Program-made: the position numbers and the translations under genes
In this document: positions 16,179 to 24,449 of the stretch, one piece after another
How the letters are laid out: the number at the start of each line of letters is the position of its first letter
Position numbering within the stretch: position 1 is the stretch's first letter
Notes under the pieces: generated by a model
Seen by the model: the letters and a program-made list of their open reading frames with translations, nothing else
What the model was told of the DNA's origin: nothing
Databases searched by the model: none
Assembly: GCA_012518935.1 (NCBI GenBank)
Contig: JAAYRE010000190.1
Location: forward strand, 1 to 34,701
Direction: 5' to 3'
Source: Clostridiales bacterium
Lineage (GTDB): Bacteria; Bacillota; Clostridia; Lachnospirales; Lachnospiraceae
Length of the DNA: 34,701 bases

Positions 16179-16550
16179 ATGAGTGATAAAATCTTATTTA
16201 TGAAATCCCATGAATGGGTACAATTTTTAGATGATACTACAGCAAGAATTGGCATATCAGATTATGCACAAAGTGAATTAGGTGATTTGGTTTTTATAAA
16301 TCTCCCTGAGGTTGGTGATGAAGTAATTGTAGGTGAATCCTTTGCAGATGTTGAATCTGTTAAGGCTGTTTCCAATGTATATAGCCCAGTAACAGGAACA
16401 GTAAAAGCTGTTAATGAGGATCTTCTAGACCAACCAGAGCTAGTGAATTCAGAGGCTATGGAGACTTGGTTCATAGAGGTTGAGAATATAAGTGATAAAG
16501 CGGATCTTTTATCAGAATTAGAATATAAGAAGCTTATTTCTGAGTCTTAA
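16179..16550 (+). CDS. gcvH: Glycine cleavage H protein (lipoyl carrier)
   Basis: A 123-residue carrier whose lipoyl arm shuttles the aminomethyl group between the P, T and L proteins. The lipoylated lysine is K62 in ADVESVKAVSNVYSP, and the flanking HEWV near the start, GISDYAQSELGDLVFINLPEVG and PVTGTV are all standard. Length is normal. The ribosome site AGGAGGA lies directly before the ATG within the second copy of a 30-bp duplication, so expression may be modulated by the anti-Shine-Dalgarno hexamer between the copies. Its lipoyl group probably comes from the ligase encoded at 19.4 kb. Confidence 0.96.
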   Translation: MSDKILFMKSHEWVQFLDDTTARIGISDYAQSELGDLVFINLPEVGDEVIVGESFADVESVKAVSNVYSPVTGTVKAVNEDLLDQPELVNSEAMETWFIEVENISDKADLLSELEYKKLISES

Positions 16551-16587
16551 ATATCTAAGTTGCCATTAGTGATAGGAGGTAAGCTTA

Positions 16588-17928
16588 ATGGGTACTTATG
16601 TTCCGAATACAAAAGAAGAGCAAAAGCAGATGCAAGGCATAATTGGTATAGACTCCATAGAAGAATTGTATTCTGATATACCGGATGAAGTGAAGCTAAA
16701 TGCTCCCTTAAATATTCCAAGTGGTATGTCAGAGATGGAATTATCTAAGAAGATAACCAATATTGCCGGTAAAAATAAGGTGTTTGATTCTGTGTTTAGG
16801 GGTTGTGGTGCATATCGGCACTATATCCCTGCTATTGTTAAGCAGGTAACTTCTAAGGAAGAATTTGTAACTGCCTATACACCCTATCAGGCTGAGATTA
16901 GTCAAGGGATTCTCCAATCAATATATGAATACCAGACTATGATTTGTTCTCTTACGGGAATGCAAGTGGCAAATGCATCAGTTTATGATGGTGCCTGTGC
17001 TGCTGCAGAAGCAGTTATCATGAGTAAGGAGAGAAAAAGAAAGAAGGCTTTAGTTTCTGCTTCGACAAATCCTATGATTATAGAAACCATAGCTACCTAT
17101 ATCAGGGGAACCGACATGGAGATGGAAGTAATTCCTACAAAAAATGGTATTACTGATATAGATGTTTTGAAGGAGAAGCTTAACGATGAAACTGCCTGCC
17201 TTCTGATTCAGCAACCCAATTATTATGGGCTAATAGAAGATGGAGATGAGATCGGCCGTATCCTTGGCGATACTGATATAAAATATATAATCAGCTGCAA
17301 CCCCATTTCACTGGGGATTTTAAAGACCCCAGCAGAATATGGTGCTGATATTGCAGTAGGTGAAGGACAATCCCTTGGGATGTCTTTGTCTTTTGGAGGA
17401 CCCTATCTAGGATTTATGGCTACAACTAATAAGCTTATGCGTAAGCTTCCCGGTAGGATTGTGGGTGAAACCACAGATGCCCAGGGTAATAGGGCCTTTG
17501 TTCTTACCTTACAGGCCAGAGAACAACATATCCGTCGTGAGAAGGCTTCCAGTAATATTTGTTCTAATCAGGCACTATGTGCCATGACTGCTGCTGTTTA
17601 TCTTGCAGCCATGGGTAAGAAGGGGTTACAAAAGGTGGCCACCCTATCCATGTCAAAAGCTCACTATCTTGCTAATCGTTTATGTGAATTGGATGGATAT
17701 GAGATGGTATATAAGGGAGAGTACTTCCATGAATTTGTGACTAGGGTAGATAAGGATGTGGATAAGATACTTAAGGCTCTTGAAAATCATGGAATATTAG
17801 GAGGATATCCTTTGGGGAATAACCCTTATAATAAGGAAAGTAAGGGACAGATTCTTTGGTGTGCAACGGAGGTTAACACCAAGGAAGAGATAGATACTCT
17901 GATTCAGATTCTTAAGGAGGTGGATTAA
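16588..17928 (+). CDS. gcvPA: Glycine decarboxylase (P protein) subunit 1
   Basis: A 446-residue subunit of the two-subunit PLP-dependent glycine decarboxylase, which removes CO2 from glycine and loads the aminomethyl group on H protein. The YVPNTKEEQKQM opening, FRGCGAYRHYIPAIVKQV, TAYTPYQAEISQGILQSIYEYQTMI, and the late AREQHIRREKASSNICSNQAL segment are the usual subunit-1 landmarks. Subunit 1 is the N-terminal half of the fused P protein and does not carry the PLP lysine, which is in the next gene. An AGGAGG site precedes the ATG. One base separates its stop from the gcvPB ATG. Confidence 0.96.
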   Translation: MGTYVPNTKEEQKQMQGIIGIDSIEELYSDIPDEVKLNAPLNIPSGMSEMELSKKITNIAGKNKVFDSVFRGCGAYRHYIPAIVKQVTSKEEFVTAYTPYQAEISQGILQSIYEYQTMICSLTGMQVANASVYDGACAAAEAVIMSKERKRKKALVSASTNPMIIETIATYIRGTDMEMEVIPTKNGITDIDVLKEKLNDETACLLIQQPNYYGLIEDGDEIGRILGDTDIKYIISCNPISLGILKTPAEYGADIAVGEGQSLGMSLSFGGPYLGFMATTNKLMRKLPGRIVGETTDAQGNRAFVLTLQAREQHIRREKASSNICSNQALCAMTAAVYLAAMGKKGLQKVATLSMSKAHYLANRLCELDGYEMVYKGEYFHEFVTRVDKDVDKILKALENHGILGGYPLGNNPYNKESKGQILWCATEVNTKEEIDTLIQILKEVD

Positions 17929-17929
17929 G

Positions 17930-19375
17930 ATGAAGCTAATCTTTGAGAAAGGTAATACGAATCGGGGTTGTGATTTGATACCGGAATGTGATGTACCAGT
18001 AGTTACCCTTAGCCAAAAGTTCCATAGAAAGATAGAGTTAAATCTTCCTGAGCTTTCAGAGACGGAGATAAGCAGGCATTACACGGAATTGGCTAATCAT
18101 ACCTTTGGTGTAAATAATGGTTTCTATCCACTAGGTTCCTGTACCATGAAATATAATCCTAAAGTAAATGAAGAACTGGCCAAGCTTCCTGGCTTTACTG
18201 ATGTCCATCCTTTACAACCTGAGCATACAGTGCAGGGAAGCCTATTTGTTCTGCAACAGGCTGAAAAATATCTTTGCGAAATTACAGGGATGGATCATAT
18301 GAATTTTCAGCCAGCAGCAGGTGCCCATGGAGAACTTACTGGCTTAAAGCTAATATGGGCCTATCATCATGATAGAAATGACAGTAAAAGGGATAAGATT
18401 ATTGTGCCAGATTCTGCCCATGGTACCAATCCAGCTAGTGCGGCCTTAGCAGGCTTTACAGTTATCAATGTGCCTTCAACTGATGATGGTTTAGTGGATG
18501 TTGAAGCTCTTCGTGGTGTTGTTGGGGAAGATACAGCAGGTTTTATGCTAACCAATCCCAATACTGTAGGATTATTTGAGAAAGATATACTAGAGATTAC
18601 CAGTATTATTCACCAGGCAGGAGGATTAAATTACTATGATGGAGCCAATCTTAATGCCATTATGGGAGTTGCAAGACCTGGAGATATGGGATTTGATGTG
18701 ATTCATTTGAATCTTCATAAGACATTTTCCACACCTCATGGTGGAGGAGGTCCTGGTAGCGGTCCTGTGGGATGCAAGGAGATTCTTTCTAGATATCTTC
18801 CTTCCCAGGGTATCATAGAGGAAGATGGAATACTTGGCTTTGCCCATAAAGATGAGAAAAGTATCGGAAGGGTTAAGTCATTTTACGGCAATTTCCTTGT
18901 AGTAGTTAAGGCTTTAGCATATATAATGACTTTGGGTGCAGAGGGTCTTAAGGATGCTTCTTGTAATGCAGTCTTAAATGCTAATTATATGATGCATAGG
19001 CTAGGGGATGTCTTTGATATACCCTTTGGCAATGGTCCTTGTATGCATGAATTTGTTATTAGTCTTAATAAGTTAAAAAAAGAAAAAGCAGTGTCTGCCT
19101 TGGATTTTGCTAAAGCACTACTTGATCATGATATGCATCCGCCAACAATGTATTTTCCCCTTATTGTTTATGAAGCCTTGATGGTTGAGCCTACAGAAAC
19201 TGAAACCAAGGAAACCTTGGATGAAGCAATAAGGATATATAAAGAGGTTTATGCATATGCCTGTAAGGCTCCGGAAACTATGGGGGATTATCCCTTAACT
19301 ACACCCATAGGTAGACCTGATGAAGTTAAGGCGGCGAGAAATCCTATTCTAAGATTTGATTTTTCTAGTAAATAA
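17930..19375 (+). CDS. gcvPB: Glycine decarboxylase (P protein) subunit 2, PLP-binding
   Basis: A 481-residue subunit carrying the PLP cofactor. The Schiff-base lysine is K264 in HLNLHKTFSTPHGGGGPGSGP, and the preceding DSAHGTNPASA and MLTNPNTVGLFE segments are conserved. GSCTMKYNPK near residue 70 is the other hallmark. GGAGG upstream and the one-base gap suggest coupled translation with gcvPA. It is followed by an intrinsic terminator, so lplA and lpd are probably expressed at a lower level than the gcv genes by readthrough. Confidence 0.96.
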   Translation: MKLIFEKGNTNRGCDLIPECDVPVVTLSQKFHRKIELNLPELSETEISRHYTELANHTFGVNNGFYPLGSCTMKYNPKVNEELAKLPGFTDVHPLQPEHTVQGSLFVLQQAEKYLCEITGMDHMNFQPAAGAHGELTGLKLIWAYHHDRNDSKRDKIIVPDSAHGTNPASAALAGFTVINVPSTDDGLVDVEALRGVVGEDTAGFMLTNPNTVGLFEKDILEITSIIHQAGGLNYYDGANLNAIMGVARPGDMGFDVIHLNLHKTFSTPHGGGGPGSGPVGCKEILSRYLPSQGIIEEDGILGFAHKDEKSIGRVKSFYGNFLVVVKALAYIMTLGAEGLKDASCNAVLNANYMMHRLGDVFDIPFGNGPCMHEFVISLNKLKKEKAVSALDFAKALLDHDMHPPTMYFPLIVYEALMVEPTETETKETLDEAIRIYKEVYAYACKAPETMGDYPLTTPIGRPDEVKAARNPILRFDFSSK

Positions 19376-19384
19376 GAACTGACT

Positions 19385-19425
19385 ACTCCAAGGATATGTA
19401 CCCATATACCTTGGAGTGGTTTTTT
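19385..19425 (+). terminator. Intrinsic terminator between gcvPB and lplA
   Basis: A 14-bp stem (19385-19398 with 19403-19417, one bulged A) with loop TACC followed by GG and six T. It begins nine bases after the gcvPB stop. Partial readthrough must be possible if the downstream genes belong to the operon; no separate promoter was found. Confidence 0.8.
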
Positions 19426-19428
19426 GGA

Positions 19429-20430
19429 GTGATTAATATAAAATATTTAAAATATATAATTTCCTATGAAACAGATCCCTACAAGAACCTAGCCCTTGAG
19501 GAGTATTTGTTACATAAGGTGACCAAGGATGAATGCATCTTATATCTATGGCAGAATGAGAAGACGGTAGTTATCGGAAGAAATCAAAATCCATGGAATG
19601 AATGTCAAATTAATGAATTAATTGCAGATGGAGGAAAGCTAGTTCGTAGGTTATCCGGTGGTGGTGCCGTCTATCATGATTTGGGGAACCTTAACTTTAC
19701 CTTCTTGGCGACCAAGGAAAATTATAATGTAGCAAAACAGCTGGATGTTATTATCCGTGCAGTTAACAGCCTTGGTATCCCTGCTATAACTTCTGGTAGA
19801 AATGATATTACTGCCTTGGGAAGAAAGTTCTCCGGTAATGCTTTTTTTAATATTAAGGATCAATGTTATCATCATGGTACTATTTTAGTGGATGTGGACA
19901 TAAACAGTCTATCCAAATATCTGAATGTCTCAAGAACTAAGCTAAGGTCAAAGGGAGTAGATTCTGTAAAATCCAGGGTAACCAATCTTATAGACTACAG
20001 ACCTAGTATTACTATAGATATTTTAAAGAATGAGCTTATACATGCCTTTAGAGAAACCTATAATCTGAAACCTATTCAGATGGAGGTATCTAAGCTACCT
20101 CGAAATAAAATAGAGTCCTTGAGGCAGAAATATTCATCATGGGATTGGAATTTTGGTAAGAAAATAGAGTTTAGCGATAGGATAAGCAGGCGATTCTCAT
20201 GGGGAGATATAGAGCTTCAGCTGAGAGTTGAAGGGGGTATTATTAAGGAATGTGCGGTTTATTCAGATGCCCTTGATACAGAGCTTTTTAGTGAAATAGG
20301 AAAGCAGCTCTTAGGATGTATATTTGACAAAAACGCTATGGAAGCTAGATTAAGGGGCATATTAATAGATGAAGATAAGAAGCCTATTATAGATGATGTT
20401 ATTAAATTAGTTATAAGCATTATAGGCTGA
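19429..20430 (+). CDS. lplA: Lipoate-protein ligase A
   Basis: About 333 residues. It activates free lipoate with ATP and attaches it to the lysine of lipoyl domains, here most likely GcvH K62. RRLSGGGAVYHDLGNLNFTF, GRNDITALGRKFSGNA and the C-terminal accessory region (about 240-333) match the family. Start choice is uncertain: the longest frame begins at ATG 19396, inside the terminator stem, so I prefer GTG 19429, which yields MINIKYLKYIISYETDP, near the usual family start. GGAG at 19413-19416 (in the terminator 3' arm) is 12 bases upstream. No lipA or lipB is seen, so lipoate scavenging is inferred. Confidence 0.9.
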   Translation: MINIKYLKYIISYETDPYKNLALEEYLLHKVTKDECILYLWQNEKTVVIGRNQNPWNECQINELIADGGKLVRRLSGGGAVYHDLGNLNFTFLATKENYNVAKQLDVIIRAVNSLGIPAITSGRNDITALGRKFSGNAFFNIKDQCYHHGTILVDVDINSLSKYLNVSRTKLRSKGVDSVKSRVTNLIDYRPSITIDILKNELIHAFRETYNLKPIQMEVSKLPRNKIESLRQKYSSWDWNFGKKIEFSDRISRRFSWGDIELQLRVEGGIIKECAVYSDALDTELFSEIGKQLLGCIFDKNAMEARLRGILIDEDKKPIIDDVIKLVISIIG

Positions 20431-20507
20431 AGAAGAAGCCTAATATAAGCTATGGAAGTGGAAGTCTATTTAAGAATGAGTGTTACAGCTAGGAGGAAAC
20501 AAAAAAG

Positions 20508-21923
20508 ATGCAGGATAAATATGATTTGATAGTAATTGGCTCAGGTTCTGGGGGTTATGTAGCAGCCATAAAAGCTGCAAAACTGGGAAAAAGGACTGCC
20601 ATTATAGAAAAAAGAGATATAGGAGGTACCTGCCTAAATCGGGGGTGTATTCCTACAAAGACTTTAATGCATAGCACCAATTTTCTTAGTGAAGCAAAGT
20701 ATATGGAGAAGGTAGGCATTTCATTTACAGATTTGAAGATCGATTATGATAAGCTCAGTGAAAGAAAGGATGAAGTGGTTTCTAAGATTCGAAGGGGAAT
20801 CCAGGGACTGCTAATGGCTAATGGGATCACCATATATGAAGGATCAGCTCAGATAGTAGATAGTAATCTTGTTCGTATTAAGACTGGAGAAGAAGATATT
20901 GATGTTAAGGCTGATAATATCTTGATTGCCACTGGTTCGGTTCCAGCTATACCAGGTATTGAAGGGGTAAACTTTGAAAATGTAGTAAATAGTGATGACC
21001 TATTATCAGGAGAGATAAAACAATACAAAAAGCTCCTAATAATCGGTGGTGGTGTAATAGGTTTAGAATTTGCAACCATTTACAGGAACATGGGTTGTGA
21101 AGTTGAGATTATAGAGGCAATGGATAGGCTACTTCCAGGCATGGATAAAGAGATATCCCAAAGTATTGCCATGGGGCTAAAGAGAAAAGGTGTCACCATC
21201 CATACGGGAGCAAGGGTAGACAGGATAGGAGAAGGTGGCTCATATGGGCTGGTATGTGAATTTACACAGAAATCTAAGCCCCAGATAACAGAAGCAGAGG
21301 CTATACTCTTATCTGTGGGAAGGCGTCCTAACACAAAGGAGCTGTTTGCACAGGGTTTTAGCCTTGATATGGAGGGACACCATATTAAGGTGGATGATGA
21401 ATTTAGAACTAGTATTCCTAGCATCTATGCCATAGGGGATGTTATCCGTGGCAGGCAATTGGCTCACGCTGCATCAGCTCAGGGAATTGTTGCAGTAGAA
21501 AGAATCTGTGGTCTTTCACCGTCAGTAGATCTTGATGTGATACCATCATGTATCTATACAAATCCTGAGATAGCCACCGTAGGTATGAATGAGGCAGATG
21601 CTATAGCAGAGGGCTATCAAGTAAAGGTGGGGAAATACCCCATGCTAGGTAATGGTAAAACCATACTTTCTATGGGGGAGAGGGGATTTATTAAGCTAAT
21701 ATGTGAGGAAAAAGACGGCAGGCTTTTGGGTGCTGTCCTTATGTGTGATAGGGCGACTGATATAATTGGAGAACTTTCTATGGCTATATCTAAGAAACTA
21801 ACCTATAAAGATCTTGCTTCTATTATACGTCCCCATCCAACTTATGAAGAGGGAATAACAGAAGCGGCAGAAGATATTGAAGGAATGGCAATTCATTTGA
21901 TGCCAAAACGTTCATTATCATAA
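20508..21923 (+). CDS. lpdA: Dihydrolipoyl dehydrogenase (L protein)
   Basis: A 471-residue FAD enzyme that re-oxidises the dihydrolipoyl arm of GcvH with NAD+. The FAD motif is VIGSGSGGYVAA, the redox disulphide is C42/C47 in GGTCLNRGCIPTK, the NAD motif is LIIGGGVIGLEFA, the second FAD motif is SIYAIGDVIRG, and the C-terminal catalytic pair is in RPHPTYEE. Length is normal and there is no N-terminal lipoyl domain. AGGAGG lies upstream of the ATG. As the last gene of the gcv operon it most likely serves glycine cleavage; a pyruvate dehydrogenase complex is not visible here, and the presence of PFOR suggests the cell uses ferredoxin-linked pyruvate oxidation instead. Confidence 0.96.
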   Translation: MQDKYDLIVIGSGSGGYVAAIKAAKLGKRTAIIEKRDIGGTCLNRGCIPTKTLMHSTNFLSEAKYMEKVGISFTDLKIDYDKLSERKDEVVSKIRRGIQGLLMANGITIYEGSAQIVDSNLVRIKTGEEDIDVKADNILIATGSVPAIPGIEGVNFENVVNSDDLLSGEIKQYKKLLIIGGGVIGLEFATIYRNMGCEVEIIEAMDRLLPGMDKEISQSIAMGLKRKGVTIHTGARVDRIGEGGSYGLVCEFTQKSKPQITEAEAILLSVGRRPNTKELFAQGFSLDMEGHHIKVDDEFRTSIPSIYAIGDVIRGRQLAHAASAQGIVAVERICGLSPSVDLDVIPSCIYTNPEIATVGMNEADAIAEGYQVKVGKYPMLGNGKTILSMGERGFIKLICEEKDGRLLGAVLMCDRATDIIGELSMAISKKLTYKDLASIIRPHPTYEEGITEAAEDIEGMAIHLMPKRSLS

Positions 21924-21941
21924 TATAAACAATCTCTTAAC

Positions 21942-21953
21942 AAACTATTGTTC
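21942..21953 (+). promoter_or_regulatory. Imperfect upstream LexA-like box
   Basis: AAAC-TATT-GTTC matches the GAAC-N4-GTTC framework except for the first base and has a poor core. It sits ten bases before the -35 box. It could be a weak second operator or chance. Confidence 0.3.
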
Positions 21954-21962
21954 GAAAAATTA

Positions 21963-21991
21963 TTGACAGAAAATTATGAGTTTGATATAAT
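21963..21991 (+). promoter_or_regulatory. Consensus sigma-A promoter of the radical-SAM repair operon
   Basis: TTGACA (21963-21968) and TATAAT (21986-21991) are both perfect, with the ideal 17-base spacing. Transcription would start near 21998, and the start codon follows about 30 bases later. Confidence 0.85.
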
Positions 21992-21998
21992 TATAACA

Positions 21999-22010
21999 GA
22001 ACAAATGTTT
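21999..22010 (+). promoter_or_regulatory. LexA (SOS) box over the transcription start
   Basis: GAACAAATGTTT fits the Gram-positive LexA consensus GAAC-RNRY-GTTY at every position. It lies seven bases after the -10 box, over the predicted start site, where bound LexA would block transcription. The downstream genes are a predicted DNA repair pair, which fits SOS control. Confidence 0.65.
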
Positions 22011-22027
22011 GGAGAAGGTGAGCTTAC

Positions 22028-23578
22028 ATGATAATTCAGGAAGGTATGTCAATCCAAAGGAAACTAGAGATATTATCCGATGCGGCCAAATATGATGTTG
22101 CCTGCACCTCCAGTGGTGTTGATCGTAAAGGTAACCAGTCTGGTATGGGTAATAGCGTTGCCTGTGGGATTTGCCATACCTTTTCTGCGGATGGAAGGTG
22201 TATTTCTTTACTTAAGATACTTTTTACCAATGAGTGTATTTTTGATTGTAAGTATTGTATTAATCGCTCCTCTAATGATATTGTGCGAGCCTCTTTTACA
22301 CCCAATGAGCTTTGTGAGCTGACTATGGAGTTTTATCGAAGGAATTATATAGAAGGTTTATTCTTAAGCTCAGGTATTATGATAAGTCCAAATCATACTA
22401 TGGAACTTATTTTCGTAGCTCTTAAAATGCTTAGAGAGGATTTTCAATTTAACGGATATATTCATTGTAAGGCAATTCCCGGTGCGGATCCCGCCTTAAT
22501 CGAAGCCATTGGCTGGTATGCTGATAGAATGAGTATTAATCTGGAGCTTCCAACAGCAGACAGTCTAAAGAAGCTGGCTCCTCACAAGAATAGGAAGAAT
22601 ATCCTAAAACCCATGAGGCAGATTCAACTTAGAAGGGAAAGTAATCTTGAATATCTGGGATTGAACAATTCCTATGGTGGTAGTTCCTATGGGTCTAATA
22701 AGAATATACTTTTTGATTACAGTTATAGTAATGGTAATAGCAGTGGTAATAGTATTATAAGTAGTAAAAGCAATAGTAATAAAGATATAGGTAGTAATAG
22801 CAATAGAAATGGTAATAGTGATATTAGTAGTAATAGTATGATACTAGTTGATAAGGGCAGTGGCAGTAATAATATCCTTATGGAAGATAACTCCTATTCC
22901 AGATCTCCTAAAAGTAAGTTTGTACCTGCTGGACAAAGTACACAGATGATAATAGGGGCCTCTGCTGAAAGTGATTATCACATTATGTCAGTGTCAGAAG
23001 CCTTATACAACAATTTTGATTTAAAACGTGTATTTTATTCAGCTTTTGTTAATGTTAATCAAGACAGTAACCTACCGTCAACCCATAATGGACCTCCCCT
23101 TCTTAGGGAACATAGATTATATCAGGCTGATTGGTTGATACGCTTTTATGGCTTTAAGACTAGGGAACTACTGGATGAGAAGAATCCTAACTTCAATATA
23201 ATAATGGATCCAAAGTGCAATTGGGCTCTTAGACACCTGGAGCTATTTCCTGTGGAAGTTAATAAGGCTGATTATTATACATTACTTCGAGTTCCAGGCA
23301 TTGGTGTTACTGGGGCTCGTAGGATTATTGCAGCTAGAAAAAGTGCAGTCCTAGACTTTAAGGATCTTAAGGCTTTAAGAATAGTATTGAGAAGGGCGGT
23401 ATATTTTATAACCTTTAGGGGCAGGATGATGTATCCGATTAAGGTGGATGAAGATTTTATAACAAGAGAACTTCTATCAACTAAAGAGAAACTACCTTAT
23501 GGAATAGAAGAGGATATAACTTTTAAACAATTAAGCTTATTTGATGATATAAATTATGGGACTGGAGGAATACTATGA
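22028..23578 (+). CDS. Putative DNA modification/repair radical-SAM protein (TIGR03916 type) with a Ser/Asn-rich insert
   Basis: A 516-residue radical-SAM protein. The [4Fe-4S] motif is C70-x3-C74-x2-C77 in TNECIFDCKYC. Additional Cys at 26, 46, 49 and 58 (CGICHTF region) may hold another metal. LFLSSGIMISPNHTMELI and MSINLELP are typical of the family, as are VPAGQSTQMIIGA and the C-terminal helix-hairpin-helix-like LLRVPGIGVTGARRI. Family members are predicted DNA repair proteins, often paired with the protein encoded next and with a uracil-DNA glycosylase-like partner; no glycosylase is seen here. Residues about 204-294 are a low-complexity Ser/Asn/Gly insert absent from the conserved core. 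The gene overlaps the next by four bases and has a consensus promoter with a LexA box. The exact lesion or reaction is not known. Confidence 0.9.
   Translation: MIIQEGMSIQRKLEILSDAAKYDVACTSSGVDRKGNQSGMGNSVACGICHTFSADGRCISLLKILFTNECIFDCKYCINRSSNDIVRASFTPNELCELTMEFYRRNYIEGLFLSSGIMISPNHTMELIFVALKMLREDFQFNGYIHCKAIPGADPALIEAIGWYADRMSINLELPTADSLKKLAPHKNRKNILKPMRQIQLRRESNLEYLGLNNSYGGSSYGSNKNILFDYSYSNGNSSGNSIISSKSNSNKDIGSNSNRNGNSDISSNSMILVDKGSGSNNILMEDNSYSRSPKSKFVPAGQSTQMIIGASAESDYHIMSVSEALYNNFDLKRVFYSAFVNVNQDSNLPSTHNGPPLLREHRLYQADWLIRFYGFKTRELLDEKNPNFNIIMDPKCNWALRHLELFPVEVNKADYYTLLRVPGIGVTGARRIIAARKSAVLDFKDLKALRIVLRRAVYFITFRGRMMYPIKVDEDFITRELLSTKEKLPYGIEEDITFKQLSLFDDINYGTGGIL
22637..22909 (+). repeat. 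Low-complexity AGT/AAT repeat inside the radical-SAM gene
   Basis: About 270 in-frame bases, with the densest part near 22711-22840, are built of irregular AGT, AAT and GGT triplets and encode Ser, Asn and Gly with few other residues. The stretch sits between the radical-SAM core and the conserved KFVPAGQST segment. Confidence 0.8.
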
Positions 23579-24378
23579 AATCAATTAAAATTTTCCAATG
23601 TGAAAACAGTATTGATGGTATTTTTACAGCAATTTACCAGGCTTGGAGCTGCGGATATGGACATGCTAATGTGAAGATAGAAGAAGCATGTGAAAAGAAT
23701 AATTATTCTAATATAGAATTATTTTCAGAATATATATTGATTCATACTGATTTTGAGAAGGCAGTTAAGGTATCAAGAGCCATTAAGAGAAAGATTTCAG
23801 AAGAAGTCTATGAGATGATATGCAGAGTCGCCTTATCAAATTACCAAGGTAAGGGAGATTTGATATATAGATTTTTAATTCTAGGCTTTCATATCGGTTC
23901 TAGCATTGTTGATCATCTTAGCAATGAAGTTGTTAATAAAATATTTAAGATAAACCGTTTTGTAAGTAATGAAGTACATCATTTCTTAGGATTTGTTCGT
24001 TTTTCGGTACATAAAAATGATATACTTACATCCCTTATTCACCCTAAAAACAATGTGCTATCACTTATTGTACCTCATTTTGTAGACAGACTTCCCAGGG
24101 AAAAATTCGCAATTATTGATGGTAATAGAAATACTTGTGCACTTCACCTTCCACAAAAACCATGGGTTTTGGTAGATGTAGTTGATTCAGATTCTCTTGA
24201 TGAATATCATAAGCAGGATGGATTTGATGAATATGAAGATTTGTGGAAAATATTTTTTGATAATATTGCCATAAAAGAAAGAATTAATCCAAAGCTACAA
24301 AGAAATAATATACCCTTACGTTTTAGAGATGATATGGTAGAATTTATACCTGTATCAAGAAATTCCATATTGCCATGA
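23575..24378 (+). CDS. Partner DNA repair protein of the radical-SAM protein (TIGR03915/DUF4130 type)
   Basis: A 267-residue protein that in most genomes sits directly beside the radical-SAM repair protein, as it does here with a four-base ATGA overlap. Conserved features are the N-terminal DGIFTAIYQAW, the central HHFLGFVRFSVHK, the VLSLIVPHFVDRLPREKFAIID segment, the DLWKIFFDNIAIKERINPKLQRNNIP motif near the C-terminus and the RFRDDMVEF end. The C-terminal part is the DUF4130 region, which the family links to uracil-DNA glycosylase-like proteins. Strict co-occurrence implies a joint function in repair or modification, but neither protein has been assigned a reaction that I can name. No terminator follows before the lipoprotein gene. 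Confidence 0.88.
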   Translation: MKSIKIFQCENSIDGIFTAIYQAWSCGYGHANVKIEEACEKNNYSNIELFSEYILIHTDFEKAVKVSRAIKRKISEEVYEMICRVALSNYQGKGDLIYRFLILGFHIGSSIVDHLSNEVVNKIFKINRFVSNEVHHFLGFVRFSVHKNDILTSLIHPKNNVLSLIVPHFVDRLPREKFAIIDGNRNTCALHLPQKPWVLVDVVDSDSLDEYHKQDGFDEYEDLWKIFFDNIAIKERINPKLQRNNIPLRFRDDMVEFIPVSRNSILP

Positions 24379-24449
24379 CTGTATAAATCATATAATACGT
24401 GGGATACTAAGCGAGTAAAATGAAATAAATTTATTTAGGAGGAGTACCC

